A stretch of 64,000 nucleotides of DNA from Acinetobacter sp. ANC 7912 (GCF_039862785.1 NZ_CP156795.1:2170001-2234000), one strand, 5' to 3'. Shown: positions 42,533-52,225, counted from the first letter of the stretch. Numbers and translations: made by a program. Notes: generated from the letters alone by a model not told the origin.

Positions 42533-43936
42533 TTATTTATGTTTCTGTTTATAGAAGCCTAAATAGCCCAAAATCAGCAGAATAAACCAGATCGGGCTGA
42601 CCATTAAGGCACGACGAGTATCATCTTCTAGCGATAACACACCAATCATGCCAACAAAGAAAATGATCACGATCCAACACGTCACCAGACCGCCAGGCAG
42701 CTTAAATACCGATTTGGCATGTAGCTCTGGACGGGTACGGTAATAGATCATGTAACTCCAGATGATCATCAGCCATACACAGATAAATAGAATGGTCGAT
42801 AAAGTCGTCGCCAGTGTGAAAGCTTCAACGGTATTTGGCACAAAGTACTGTAATGCTGCGCCAAGCAATAAGCAGATTGCAGAGAAATACAGTGCATTCG
42901 CTGGTACTGCACGCGAGTTCAGACGACCAAATGCTTTCGGTGCCTGTTCTTCACGGGACAAACCGAACAGCATACGACTGGTCGAGAACACACCACTGTT
43001 CATAGATGACATTACAGATGACAGTACCACCAAGTTCATGATGATCGCAGCCGCAGCAATACCTGCCTGGCTAAACAGGTTTACGAACGGAGAAACGCTT
43101 GGATTGATCTGATCCCATGGGGTTACAGACATCACAATGATCAGAGCCAACACATAGAAAATAATGATACGGATCGGAATCGAGTTCACCGCTTTAGGCA
43201 AATTACGCTCTGGATCCTTGGTTTCCGCAGCAGTCGTACCAACTAGTTCTACGCCCACAAAGGCAAAGATCGCAATCTGGAAACCTGCCAGGAAGCCCAT
43301 GGTACCTGTCGGGAATAAACCACCATGATCCCAGATATGCGCAAATGACGCGACTGTACCGGCATCATTAGTAAAGCCGGTAAAGATCATCCACAGTCCC
43401 ACGGAAATCAGCACCACAATGGCAATGATCTTGATCAGGGCAAACCAGAATTCCATCTCACCAAATAGTTTTACTGTTGCCAGGTTCAGGCCCATGATGA
43501 ACACAATGGAAGCGATACTGATCAGCACCCCTTCGCCCGGGGTAAATGGCATGCCATTATTAAAGAACTGTAAATAGTAGATAATCGCAGAAAGGTCGGC
43601 GATGCCGATGGTGATCCAGCATAGCCAGTAGGTCCAGCCAACAAAGTAACCGGCCCAAGGACCAATCAGATCGGTGGTAAAGTCGATAAAAGACTTATAT
43701 TGTAGATTGGATAGCAATAGCTCGCCTAATGCGCGCATTACCAGAAAGACCATAAAACCGATGATCATATAAATCAGCAGAATCGAGGGTCCTGCCAGAC
43801 TAATGGTTTTACCGGAACCCATAAACAGACCGGTACCAATAGCACCACCAATCGCAATCAGCTGCAGGTGTCGATTGGATAAACTACGCTGCAGCTCGCC
43901 GTTTTCGGACGACGAACCGGTATGATGACCTGACAT
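42533..43936 (-). CDS. cycA: D-serine/D-alanine/glycine transporter CycA
   Basis: A 467-residue APC-superfamily permease with twelve predicted helices. It is strikingly similar to E. coli CycA: 'LSNRHLQLIAIGGAIGTG', 'MGSGKTISLAGPSILLIYM', 'WAGYFVGWTYWLCWITIG', 'VELVGTTAAETKDPERNLP', 'NSGVFSTSRMLFGLSREEQA'. The predicted role is proton-driven uptake of D-alanine, D-serine and glycine. An AgcS-type alanine:Na+ symporter gene is divergent, giving a cluster for alanine and glycine uptake. Confidence 0.9.
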   Translation of the reverse strand: MSGHHTGSSSENGELQRSLSNRHLQLIAIGGAIGTGLFMGSGKTISLAGPSILLIYMIIGFMVFLVMRALGELLLSNLQYKSFIDFTTDLIGPWAGYFVGWTYWLCWITIGIADLSAIIYYLQFFNNGMPFTPGEGVLISIASIVFIMGLNLATVKLFGEMEFWFALIKIIAIVVLISVGLWMIFTGFTNDAGTVASFAHIWDHGGLFPTGTMGFLAGFQIAIFAFVGVELVGTTAAETKDPERNLPKAVNSIPIRIIIFYVLALIIVMSVTPWDQINPSVSPFVNLFSQAGIAAAAIIMNLVVLSSVMSSMNSGVFSTSRMLFGLSREEQAPKAFGRLNSRAVPANALYFSAICLLLGAALQYFVPNTVEAFTLATTLSTILFICVWLMIIWSYMIYYRTRPELHAKSVFKLPGGLVTCWIVIIFFVGMIGVLSLEDDTRRALMVSPIWFILLILGYLGFYKQKHK

Positions 43937-44258
43937 TATTTTTCAACTTCGATGTCTAATCGCGACAAATTAACGCAAAATGGGGGGAATACAAAAAGAA
44001 AAATTCACTTCATTTGTATTTTCGGCCTAATCTTAAAAGTTAATTTATTTTTCTTATATAGCAAATGAGTTCTCTTTAGTCGTAGAACGGACAGACATTT
44101 TTCCAGCCTTTTTATTGTAAAAGTTCCTAAACTGTGTAAAAAAATAAATCTAAATAAATGTTATGAAACGTGCTGAGGATGAGCACGCATGGCATATGAA
44201 TTGCTTGATTAGAATTAAGTGAAATTTAAATTAACTCAGGACGAACAAGAAGAATTTT
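43937..44258. other. Divergent promoter region of cycA and the alanine symporter
   Basis: A 322-bp spacer between divergent genes. It contains an inverted repeat CGTGCT-n7-AGCACG (44169-44187), about 70 bp before the symporter start, that could be an operator. No promoter could be assigned with confidence. Confidence 0.4.
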
Positions 44259-45605
44259 ATGCAAAATTTACAAAGCATCATGGAAACCATCAGCGGTTGG
44301 GTTTGGGGTCCATTTATGCTGGTACTGATTGTCGGTACCGGTGTATTCCTGACTTTCCGCCTGCTGTTCTGGCAATTCCGCATGTTGCCACTGGCTTTTA
44401 AACAGGTTTTTGGCAAACATCCCTCTCATGAAGGCGACATTTCCCAGTTTGGCTCACTGATGACCGCCCTTTCCGCCACCATTGGTACCGGTAATATTGC
44501 CGGTGTCGCAACTGCATGTGTCCTGGGTGGACCGGGTGCCGTGTTCTGGATGTGGATGACGGCGCTGTTCGGTATGGCGACCAAATATGGTGAAGGCGTA
44601 CTGGCAGTCAAATACCGTGTTAAAAATGAACGCGGTGAAATGTCCGGTGGCCCAATGTATTACATTGAACGTGGCCTAAAATGGAAATGGCTAGCGCTGA
44701 TCTTTGCCTTCTTTGGTGCTGTAGCCTCTTTCGGGATTGGCAGTTCAGTACAATCCAATACGGTGGCTCTAGCCGTTGAAAATGGTTTCGGTCTGGAAAC
44801 CTGGATCACTGGTATCGTGATCACTGTATTATCGGCACTGGTAATTCTCGGCGGGATTAAATGGATTGCACGCGCTTCTTCCTTTATTGTCCCAATCATG
44901 GCGATTGGCTACGTCGCGGGTGGTCTGATCATCATTTTCAATAACTTGGAACTGGTTGGTCCTGCCCTGAAAATGATCTGCACCTATGCCTTTACCGGTG
45001 AAGCTGCGGTCGGCGGTGCCATTGGTGCTGCGATCCGTTACGGTGTCGCTCGTGGAGTATTCTCGAATGAAGCGGGTATGGGTTCTGCCCCAATTGCCGC
45101 TGCGGCTGCAAAAACCGATCATCCAGCTCGTCAAGGCTTAGTATCGATGACCGGTACTTTTATTGACACCATTATTGTCTGTTCAATTACAGGTATCGTG
45201 CTGGTGATGGGCTTCATCATTGCTGGTAGCGATTTTGGTGGACAAACTGGTGCGGTCCTTACTGTTTCGACCTTTGACAAACTGCTGCCAGGTGTCGGTG
45301 GCTGGATCGTGACCTTCGGTATTATTTTCTTCGCCTATTCCACAATTCTGGGCTGGAGTTACTATGGTGAAAAATGTGCGACTTACCTGCTCGGTGACAA
45401 CTTTGTTCTGCCGTACCGTATCCTCTATATCGCATCGGTATTTATTGGCTGTGTAGCAACTCTGGATCTGGTCTGGTTGTTTGCCGATACGTTCAACGGT
45501 CTGATGGCGATTCCAAACTTGATCGGCTTGTTATTGTTGTCTGGTGTGATTGTCAAAGAGTCCAAAGACTTTATTGAACGTCGTAAATCTGGTGAGCTGT
45601 ATTAA
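44259..45605 (+). CDS. Alanine/glycine:Na+ symporter (AgcS family)
   Basis: A 448-residue secondary transporter of the alanine or glycine:cation symporter family. Signatures are 'FGSLMTALSATIGTGNIAGV', 'SGGPMYYIERGLKWKWLA', 'GVARGVFSNEAGMGSAPIAA' and 'FFAYSTILGWSYYGEKCATY'. About ten helices are predicted. AAGAA lies six to ten bases before the ATG. An open frame 40 bp upstream is in a different frame and is not used. A terminator follows at 45621-45650. Along with cycA it suggests alanine and glycine scavenging. Confidence 0.93.
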   Translation: MQNLQSIMETISGWVWGPFMLVLIVGTGVFLTFRLLFWQFRMLPLAFKQVFGKHPSHEGDISQFGSLMTALSATIGTGNIAGVATACVLGGPGAVFWMWMTALFGMATKYGEGVLAVKYRVKNERGEMSGGPMYYIERGLKWKWLALIFAFFGAVASFGIGSSVQSNTVALAVENGFGLETWITGIVITVLSALVILGGIKWIARASSFIVPIMAIGYVAGGLIIIFNNLELVGPALKMICTYAFTGEAAVGGAIGAAIRYGVARGVFSNEAGMGSAPIAAAAAKTDHPARQGLVSMTGTFIDTIIVCSITGIVLVMGFIIAGSDFGGQTGAVLTVSTFDKLLPGVGGWIVTFGIIFFAYSTILGWSYYGEKCATYLLGDNFVLPYRILYIASVFIGCVATLDLVWLFADTFNGLMAIPNLIGLLLLSGVIVKESKDFIERRKSGELY

Positions 45606-45620
45606 GTAAATCGAATCCTT

Positions 45621-45650
45621 AAAAAAGCCACGTTCATCGTGGCTTTTTTT
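45621..45650. terminator. Terminator after the alanine symporter gene
   Basis: AAAAAAGCCACG pairs with CGTGGCTTTTTT around a short loop; it is bidirectional and also serves the convergent hypothetical gene. Confidence 0.92.
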
Positions 45651-45674
45651 ATGGTATCAATTTTCTAAATGAGA

Positions 45675-46103
45675 TCAGTTGAGACGACCGGAAAATTCAT
45701 CTTCATCATGATTGAGTTCACAATTCAGAAAATCCTCACGGTCTGCTTCAATCTCCAGCGCAGTTTCCAGAGACAAGACAAAGAACAGTACGCCAGGAAT
45801 TTTCATTTCGCCTTCGGTGTCTTCGAGATGATCACTGAGTATTTGATATGTTGAATCGACTTCATCAAATGGCACATCGATATAAAGATCACCGGAATAA
45901 CTTTCAATCACGCCCGGCTGTTCGATTCCCATACAGGGTGTGAAGGTAATTTGTTTTTGCTGTAGCCATTCCATTAAATTTTGACGCAGATGATAGGATT
46001 CAGCCTCAGCATTGTTATGTTCATAATTTTCAAAATGAACAAATAAAACATCACGGCCTTTTTCACGTGCAATCGCATCGATATGTTGTAGTAATTGTGG
46101 CAT
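45675..46103 (-). CDS. Conserved hypothetical protein (142 residues)
   Basis: A strongly acidic soluble protein (many Glu and Asp). It starts 'PQLLQHIDAIAREKGRDVLF' and has a beta-rich middle ('GVIESYSGDLYIDVPFDE'). The C-terminus is very acidic. The ATG at 46103 has AGGAAA nine bases upstream, so a ten-codon-longer start is rejected. I do not recognise the family. radA is divergent, about 190 bp away. Confidence 0.75.
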   Translation of the reverse strand: MPQLLQHIDAIAREKGRDVLFVHFENYEHNNAEAESYHLRQNLMEWLQQKQITFTPCMGIEQPGVIESYSGDLYIDVPFDEVDSTYQILSDHLEDTEGEMKIPGVLFFVLSLETALEIEADREDFLNCELNHDEDEFSGRLN

Positions 46104-46291
46104 ATCCGGTTTCCTGTTCCCGTGATGAATCATCCGATTATAGAGAATATTTTATGGATATGTAGATCTGCAGATTTATCGACGTCATTGCTTGACGCAA
46201 AGCTGCTGAATTTGCAATCAATCTCTTGGCAATTTTCTTCATTCACCGCTATGCTGTAGCCCCATTCCCTCTATTTTATTTTTCGGAAACT

Positions 46292-47677
46292 ATGGCTAAA
46301 GCAAAAAGTGTCTATCGTTGTGAGCAATGTGGTGCAGATCATCCGAAATGGTCTGGTCAGTGTGCTGAATGTGGGGAATGGAACAGCCTACTGGAAGTCA
46401 CCCTTGCCCCTGCAACGACACACCGTGCCCAGCCGAAAGTCGGTGGTTATGCCGGACAGGCATCAGCCATTACCACACTAAATAAAGTTTCGGTTTCACA
46501 TGAAACTCGTATGCCTACCGGGATCGGTGAATTTGACCGTGTCCTTGGTGGCGGTCTGGTTACTGGCTCCGTGGTACTGATCGGTGGTGACCCAGGGATT
46601 GGTAAATCCACCATTCTGCTACAGACCGCGACGCATATGGCGGCTCGGAATAGCGCGGCGTTGTACGTGACGGGTGAGGAATCTTTGTCACAGGTTGCAT
46701 TACGCGCCCAGCGTTTGGGCCTACCAACTGAACATCTCAAAGTTATGGCAGAAACCTGTGTCGAACGTATCTGTGAAGTGCTGGCACAGGAACGCCCTGC
46801 TGTCGCCATTCTGGATTCGATTCAGACTTTATATACCGAAACTCTGCAATCTGCACCAGGTGGCGTATCACAGATCCGTGAATCTGCTGCTCTACTCACT
46901 CGCTTTGCAAAGAACAGCGGCACTGCCCTGTTTATTGTCGGTCACGTCACTAAAGAAGGTGCACTGGCCGGCCCGCGTGTGCTGGAACACATGGTCGACT
47001 GCGTCCTGTATTTCGAAGGTCAGTCCGATTCTCGCTACCGCATGATCCGTGCGGTAAAAAACCGTTTCGGTGCGGTGAATGAACTAGGTGTTTTCGGTAT
47101 GACAGACAAAGGTCTGCGTGAAGTCTCCAATCCTTCTGCGATTTTCCTCAGTCGTTATGATGAAGCCATTCCCGGTTCCATCGTGATGATTAGCCGTGAA
47201 GGCACACGCCCGCTTTTGGTTGAAGTACAGGCTTTGGTCGATGATGCTCATGGTCAGCCACGCCGGGTAGCGCTTGGTCTGGAACAGAACCGTCTGAATA
47301 TGCTGCTTGCCGTGATGCATCGTCATGGCGGCGTGCAGACTTCCGGACAGGACGTCTATGTGAATATTGTTGGCGGTTTAAAGATTACCGAAACCGGTTC
47401 CGACTTGGCTGTTCTGCTTGCCTGTGCATCAAGTATTCGTGGTAAGGCTCTGCCACAGCAACTGGCGGTGTTTGGTGAAGTGGGTCTGTCAGGAGAAATC
47501 CGCCCAGTTCCAAACGGTCAAGAACGTCTCAAAGAAGCCATCAAGCACGGCTTTAAATACATCATTCTTCCACGTGCCAATGCCCCGCAAAAAGAAGTAC
47601 CGGGTGTCCGCTTTATTGCGGTTGCCCGCTTGCATGAAGCCCTCACAGAAGCGATGACTTTAAGTGATGAACTTTAA
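46292..47677 (+). CDS. radA: DNA repair protein RadA
   Basis: A 461-residue RecA-related helicase that helps branch migration in recombination, repair and natural transformation. An N-terminal zinc finger ('YRCEQCGADHPKWSGQCAEC') precedes the RecA-like core. Walker A is 'GGDPGIGKSTIL' and the RadA-specific motif is 'VKNRFGAVNELGVF'. The C-terminal Lon-protease-like domain has 'AVFGEVGLSGEIRPVPNGQE' but lacks protease residues. The ATG at 46292 follows GGAAAC, and the longer open stretch upstream is not conserved. Confidence 0.96.
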   Translation: MAKAKSVYRCEQCGADHPKWSGQCAECGEWNSLLEVTLAPATTHRAQPKVGGYAGQASAITTLNKVSVSHETRMPTGIGEFDRVLGGGLVTGSVVLIGGDPGIGKSTILLQTATHMAARNSAALYVTGEESLSQVALRAQRLGLPTEHLKVMAETCVERICEVLAQERPAVAILDSIQTLYTETLQSAPGGVSQIRESAALLTRFAKNSGTALFIVGHVTKEGALAGPRVLEHMVDCVLYFEGQSDSRYRMIRAVKNRFGAVNELGVFGMTDKGLREVSNPSAIFLSRYDEAIPGSIVMISREGTRPLLVEVQALVDDAHGQPRRVALGLEQNRLNMLLAVMHRHGGVQTSGQDVYVNIVGGLKITETGSDLAVLLACASSIRGKALPQQLAVFGEVGLSGEIRPVPNGQERLKEAIKHGFKYIILPRANAPQKEVPGVRFIAVARLHEALTEAMTLSDEL

Positions 47678-47799
47678 TCCTGAATCTGGACATTTAGATT
47701 TTTCTTTTGATTAAAAAATACAGATTTTTGATTGAAATTCCATTGAAAGCCTATATAACTATAAAGCTCAATGAAGTTTTATTTTTATAGGAAAATTGA

Positions 47800-48804
47800 A
47801 TGGAAGTTCGACAGCGCGGTTTGATCGCGGGTTTATTGACTGCAGCATTATTAGTTGCTCCTCTGGCTGCTGAAGCAAAACGTGCCGGTGGTGGTAAAAG
47901 CCACGGTATGCAACGTTCTGCTGCACCGACTCAGTCTTATCAGCAACCTCGCCAGACCGCTCCTGTACAACAGGCACCGACTGCTGGTGCAGCGACACAA
48001 CAGAAATCTGGTTCAGGTGTTGGTGGCATGGTGGCAGCGGGTGTGGCAGGTGCTGCAATTGGTGCGGTAGCGGCGAATGCCCTGGCTGATGATAAAGATG
48101 CACAAGCAGCGTCTGAAGCTCAAGCAGCTCAACAGCAAGAGGAAAAAGGTGGTATTCCAGGCTGGATCTGGATCTTACTCGCTGCTGCTGTTGCCTTCTT
48201 CATTTTCCGCAAGATGGGCGCAAAAAAAAAACTAGCTTCTAATCCATACGCGCCAAACAGTGGTGCTGGTAATGCAGCGCCATTTGGTCAAACACCTCCT
48301 CGCGGTGGTGATAACACCAATATCTTTGGTCAAAATGTCGGTGGCAGTGCGCCAACCAATAATGCACCATTTGGTTCTGCGCCAGTGAACAATGCTCCGT
48401 TTGGCGCAGCCTACACCAACAGTGGCAACCAGCTGCCTGATGGCACTGAACCTGCTGCGTTCCTGCGTGTTGCGCGTCAGCGTTTTAATCATATTCAGTC
48501 TATGAATACGGCAAGCAACATTTCAGAAATCAAGCGTTACCTGACTCCTGATCTGTACCAGTCAATGTACAACGACATCATGGCGAACCAGGATCAGGAC
48601 GTGGCTGAGTTCTCTAACCTGAATGCTATGGTAGTCGATTCTGCCAATGAAAATGGTCAATACGTAGTGAGCGTACGCTTTACAGGTACTGTGAGCGAAG
48701 ACTTGAACAGCTTGCCACAGCCATTTGCGGAAATTTGGCACTTTGTGAAACCTGCTGGCTCTAATCAGGACTGGTTAGTTGCAGGTATTCAGCAAGAAAG
48801 CTAA
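47800..48804 (+). CDS. Tim44-like domain membrane protein
   Basis: A 334-residue protein. A signal peptide or N-terminal anchor ('GLIAGLLTAALLVAPLAAEA') is followed by Gln/Ala-rich low-complexity sequence, a second hydrophobic helix ('IPGWIWILLAAAVAFFIF') with basic end ('RKMGAKKKLA'), and an Asn/Pro/Phe-rich linker with tandem 'NNAPFG' repeats. The C-terminal 150 residues are a Tim44/TIM44-like domain ('FLRVARQRFNHIQSMNTASN', 'PFAEIWHFVKP'). Its role in bacteria is not known. A terminator follows. Confidence 0.85.
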   Translation: MEVRQRGLIAGLLTAALLVAPLAAEAKRAGGGKSHGMQRSAAPTQSYQQPRQTAPVQQAPTAGAATQQKSGSGVGGMVAAGVAGAAIGAVAANALADDKDAQAASEAQAAQQQEEKGGIPGWIWILLAAAVAFFIFRKMGAKKKLASNPYAPNSGAGNAAPFGQTPPRGGDNTNIFGQNVGGSAPTNNAPFGSAPVNNAPFGAAYTNSGNQLPDGTEPAAFLRVARQRFNHIQSMNTASNISEIKRYLTPDLYQSMYNDIMANQDQDVAEFSNLNAMVVDSANENGQYVVSVRFTGTVSEDLNSLPQPFAEIWHFVKPAGSNQDWLVAGIQQES

Positions 48805-48824
48805 GACCTAATTCTTTTAAATCA

Positions 48825-48853
48825 AACAGCGACCCTCGGGTCGCTGTTTTTTA
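48825..48853 (+). terminator. Terminator of the Tim44-like gene
   Basis: AACAGCGACCC pairs with GGGTCGCTGTT around CTC, followed by a T run. Confidence 0.93.
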
Positions 48854-48952
48854 TTTCTCTAAAATTATCAAAAAATCTTTTATCACTATTTCAATATTGG
48901 CTTTTTTATTTTGAACCTTTTAATCTACACAAAAGATTATTGAGATTTAAAA

Positions 48953-49477
48953 ATGACTGAGCGTGTTTCTCCCCCTGCCACTCTGGCAAACCGTGCCCTA
49001 GCTGGCGATGCCGAAGCACAATTTGAACTGGCTGAGCTGTATATGCACAGCGAGCATGAAGATGACATCATTCTGGCTGAAGAATGGGCACTAAAAGCTG
49101 CCAACAATGGTTTGGTGGAAGCTATGTACTGGCTAGGCGAAGGCTATACCGTGTATGCGAAAGAAATCGTTGAGGAAGATCCTGAAGAGTCTAAGGCTCA
49201 CTTTGAGTTAGCCTATTACTGGCTCAGCAAAGCCCATTTCGAAAAACACCCGGCAGCAACCTTAGAACTGGCTGCTTTTTACCGCCGTGGTGATGTAGTC
49301 GAAAAAGACGTTGCCAAGTCGATTGATCTGGTGAAACAGGCAGCAGAATGGGGAGACGTTCAGGCGATGCGTGACCTGGCATTTATCTATGCCAACGGTT
49401 TAGGTATTGAAGCTGATGACATACAGGCAGATTACTGGACTACAAAAGCAGATGAAATTGAACAAGAAATAGAGTAA
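48953..49477 (+). CDS. Sel1-like/TPR repeat protein
   Basis: A 174-residue soluble protein made of Sel1-like helical repeats: 'GDAEAQFELAELYMHSEHED', 'GLVEAMYWLGEGYTVYA', 'HPAATLELAAFYRRGDVVEK', 'GDVQAMRDLAFIYANGLGIE'. There is no signal peptide, so it is cytoplasmic. Such repeats form scaffolds for protein interaction; the partner is unknown. It is a single gene with its own terminator at 49483-49509. Confidence 0.87.
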   Translation: MTERVSPPATLANRALAGDAEAQFELAELYMHSEHEDDIILAEEWALKAANNGLVEAMYWLGEGYTVYAKEIVEEDPEESKAHFELAYYWLSKAHFEKHPAATLELAAFYRRGDVVEKDVAKSIDLVKQAAEWGDVQAMRDLAFIYANGLGIEADDIQADYWTTKADEIEQEIE

Positions 49478-49482
49478 ATAAG

Positions 49483-49509
49483 AAGCCCATCCAATGATGG
49501 GCTTTTTTA
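49483..49509 (+). terminator. Terminator of the Sel1-like gene
   Basis: AAGCCCATC pairs with GATGGGCTT around CAAT, followed by a T run. Confidence 0.9.
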
Positions 49510-49642
49510 CGAGAATAAAACTTTATTTCAGTTTTCAAATATCAGGTTTTTTCTCAAAATATTTTCAAAATTTTTTTATTAGTCAGATATTAAACAATTT
49601 CGGATTGGAACCAAATTAATTTCCAAGTACAATAGCCCGCTA

Positions 49643-49742
49643 GTCGAGGGATGCTGCAACTGTCTTACAGGCACATAAATGTAAGAATAGCCAGGCTCGA
49701 CGATCGGTAGTCTTGTTCAAGACCCACCAACAACGGCATCCG
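49643..49742 (+). promoter_or_regulatory. S-adenosylhomocysteine (SAH) riboswitch
   Basis: Located upstream of ahcY, as known for this class. GGATGC (49649-49654) pairs with GCATCC (49736-49741) as the outer helix. GTCGAG (49643-49648) pairs with CTCGAC (49696-49701) in a pseudoknot. CTTACA/TGTAAG (49664-49669, 49680-49685) and GTCTTG/CAAGAC (49710-49715, 49718-49723) form two hairpins. The conserved 'GCTGCAAC', 'CCAGGCTCG' and 'AACGGC' segments match the SAH consensus. SAH binding should switch on ahcY, which degrades SAH. Confidence 0.92.
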
Positions 49743-49783
49743 CGAACTGAATGATCAATTATTGTTTTTATAAGGAGATCGTG

Positions 49784-51166
49784 ATGAACGCGGTTAATGC
49801 TTCATTTACAGATTATAAAGTTGCTGATATTTCCCTAGCTGACTACGGCCGTAAAGAAATCAAACTTGCTGAAGCTGAGATGCCAGCCCTGATCGGCCTG
49901 CGTAAACGCTATGCAGCGGCTAAACCACTTGCTGGTGCAAAAATCCTCGGCTGTATCCACATGACCATTCAAACAGCAGTGCTGATTGAAACGCTGGTTG
50001 AGCTGGGTGCTGAAGTACGCTGGACTTCTTGTAACATTTTCTCTACTCAAGACCACGCTGCTGCTGCAATCGCTGCTCGCGGTATTCCTGTATTCGCTTG
50101 GAAAGGTGAAACAGAAGAAGAATATGTATGGTGTCTGGAACAACAAATTAATGTAAATGGCAAACCTTGGGATGCCAACATGATTCTGGATGATGGCGGT
50201 GACTTAACTGCACTTGTTCACGAAAAATATCCAGAACTTCTTGCAAAAATTCACGGTATTACTGAAGAAACCACTACAGGTGTTGCTCGTCTGCACGAAA
50301 TGTGGAAAGAAGGTTCGCTAAAAGTTCCTGCGATCAACGTAAACGACTCAGTAACTAAATCTAAAAACGACAACAAATACGGTTGCCGTCACTCTCTAAA
50401 TGATGCGATCAAACGTGCAACTGACATGCTGCTTTCTGGCCGTCGTGCGCTGGTAATTGGTTATGGTGACGTAGGTAAAGGTTCTGCGCAGTCTCTTCGT
50501 CAAGAAGGCATGATCGTACGTGTATCTGAAATCGATCCAATTTGTGCAATGCAAGCATGCATGGACGGTTACGAAGTTGTATCTCCATACAAAAACGGTG
50601 TTCAAACAGGCAAAAAAGAAGACGTAAACGTTGATCTTCTACAAAATACTGATCTGATCGTTACTACAACTGGTAACTACCATGTATGTGATGCTGCAAT
50701 GCTGGATGCCCTTAAAGCTGGTGCAGTGGTTTGTAACATCGGTCACTTCGACACTGAAATTGATACCAACTACTTACGTGGTTACAAATGGGTTGAAGTG
50801 AAACCTCAAGTCCACCAGGTGTATCGTTCAGAAAATGAAAATGATTACCTGATCCTGCTGTCTGAAGGTCGTCTGGTGAACCTGGGTAATGCGACTGGTC
50901 ACCCTTCACGCGTGATGGACGGTTCATTCGCGAACCAGGTTCTGGCGCAAATGCACTTGTTCGCTGAGAAATTTGCTGACCTTCCAGAAGATCAAAAAGC
51001 TGCAAACATCCGTGTAGAAATTCTGCCTAAGAAATTAGACGAAGAAGTTGCTGCTGCGATGGTTGCAGGTTTCGGTGGTGTTCTGACTCAACTGACTCCA
51101 GAACAGGCAGACTACTTGGGCGTATCTGTTGAAGGTCCGTTTAAATCTGACGCTTATAAATACTAA
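49784..51166 (+). CDS. ahcY: Adenosylhomocysteinase
   Basis: A 460-residue NAD+-dependent hydrolase splitting S-adenosylhomocysteine into adenosine and homocysteine, which relieves inhibition of methyltransferases. Typical blocks: '[18 protein letters not shown]', '[16 protein letters not shown]', '[15 protein letters not shown]', '[18 protein letters not shown]', the NAD-binding '[16 protein letters not shown]' and the C-terminal 'SDAYKY'. The ATG at 49784 has AAGGAGATCGTG before it. The SAH riboswitch lies in the leader. metF, the supplier of methyl groups, is the next gene. Confidence 0.97.
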   Translation: MNAVNASFTDYKVADISLADYGRKEIKLAEAEMPALIGLRKRYAAAKPLAGAKILGCIHMTIQTAVLIETLVELGAEVRWTSCNIFSTQDHAAAAIAARGIPVFAWKGETEEEYVWCLEQQINVNGKPWDANMILDDGGDLTALVHEKYPELLAKIHGITEETTTGVARLHEMWKEGSLKVPAINVNDSVTKSKNDNKYGCRHSLNDAIKRATDMLLSGRRALVIGYGDVGKGSAQSLRQEGMIVRVSEIDPICAMQACMDGYEVVSPYKNGVQTGKKEDVNVDLLQNTDLIVTTTGNYHVCDAAMLDALKAGAVVCNIGHFDTEIDTNYLRGYKWVEVKPQVHQVYRSENENDYLILLSEGRLVNLGNATGHPSRVMDGSFANQVLAQMHLFAEKFADLPEDQKAANIRVEILPKKLDEEVAAAMVAGFGGVLTQLTPEQADYLGVSVEGPFKSDAYKY

Positions 51167-51175
51167 TTTTTAATT

Positions 51176-51326
51176 TCACCCTCATCTTAACCTTCTCCCT
51201 GAGCCATATATGGCGCAAGAGAAGGGACTTATCACTTGATTAATTTAGGGGAAAAGCTCCCTCTCCTGAGCAAGCTTTAAGCACTGCTTTAAAGCGAAGC
51301 GCAAGAGAGGGTTAGGGAGAGGTCAA
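51176..51326. repeat. Nested palindromic repeat between ahcY and metF
   Basis: Two imperfect palindromic units, CCTTCTC...GAGAAGG (51191-51225) enclosing the perfect 12-bp palindrome GCCATATATGGC, and CCCTCTC...GAGAGGG (51259-51311), share 'GAGC...GCGCAAGAGA' sequence. Outer arms CACCCTCATC.. and ..GGGAGAGGT are roughly inverted copies. The structure resembles dispersed REP/MITE-like intergenic repeats. No gene lies in it. Confidence 0.6.
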
Positions 51327-51357
51327 ATCAATAAGTATTTATAAAAAGGATTTGAAC

Positions 51358-52191
51358 ATGTCTAAACAAATTCCAATTTCTTTTGAGTTTTTCCCAACCA
51401 AAACTGATGCTGGTGCGGAAAAACTAAAAGTTGTGCACCAAGAACTGCAACTACTGAATCCGGAATTCTTCTCTGTGACTTATGGGGCAGGTGGTTCAAC
51501 ACGTGAACGTACGCTTTATACCATTGAGGAATTTAACGGTAAAGGCACACCGGTTACCCCTCACCTATCTTGTATCGGTGATGACAAGGCACGTATTGCT
51601 GAACTGCTAGATATCTATAAGGCACAAGGTATTGACCGTATTGTTGCCCTGCGTGGTGACCTACCATCAGGTCAGGTGGGTTTAGGTGAACTGCCATATG
51701 CTCAGGATCTGGTTCGCTTTATCCGTGAGCATAGTGGCGATCATTTCCATATCGAAGTAGCGGCCTATCCGGAAATGCACCCGCAAGCTGAAAGCTTTGA
51801 CAAAGATATTCAGCACTTTGTGGAAAAAGTCAAAGCAGGTGCTAATGCGGCCTTGACTCAGTTCTTCTTTAATCCAGATGCATATTTCTACTTTGTAGAG
51901 CGTATCCAGAAAGCAGGAATTGATATTCCAGTAGCACCCGGCATCATGCCAATCACCAATGCCAGCAACCTGATTCGCTTTGCCGATGGTACAGGTGCAG
52001 AAATCCCTCGCTGGATCCGCAAGCAACTGGCGACTTATGGTGATGACACTGAAAGCATCAAAAAGTTTGGTCATGAAGTTGTAGTGAAATTCTGTGAACG
52101 CCTGATTGCTGGCGGTGCGCCGAGCCTGCACTTCTACACCATGAATACTACTGATCCAACCCGTCAACTGGTTAAAGACCTCGGCCTTTAA
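51358..52191 (+). CDS. metF: Methylenetetrahydrofolate reductase MetF
   Basis: A 277-residue flavoprotein reducing 5,10-methylene-THF to 5-methyl-THF for methionine synthesis. The start 'KQIPISFEFFPTKTDAG', 'FFSVTYGAGGSTRERTLYTI', 'RIVALRGDLPSGQV' and 'AVTYPEMHP'-like 'AAYPEMHPQAESFDKD' are typical. 'FNPDAYFYFVERIQKAGIDI' and 'CERLIAGGAPSLHFYTMNT' close the barrel. AAGGA is nine bases before the ATG at 51358. A repeat separates it from ahcY, so it may be cotranscribed or have its own promoter. Confidence 0.96.
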   Translation: MSKQIPISFEFFPTKTDAGAEKLKVVHQELQLLNPEFFSVTYGAGGSTRERTLYTIEEFNGKGTPVTPHLSCIGDDKARIAELLDIYKAQGIDRIVALRGDLPSGQVGLGELPYAQDLVRFIREHSGDHFHIEVAAYPEMHPQAESFDKDIQHFVEKVKAGANAALTQFFFNPDAYFYFVERIQKAGIDIPVAPGIMPITNASNLIRFADGTGAEIPRWIRKQLATYGDDTESIKKFGHEVVVKFCERLIAGGAPSLHFYTMNTTDPTRQLVKDLGL

Positions 52192-52225
52192 CAAGTAAAT
52201 TCACTGATTTGCGAGTAAAACTTTA

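Noticed and set aside
51176..51326. Possible CRISPR array from repeated GAGC/GCAAGAGA blocks
   Set aside because: Only two inverted, unequal units with no regular spacers and no cas genes.
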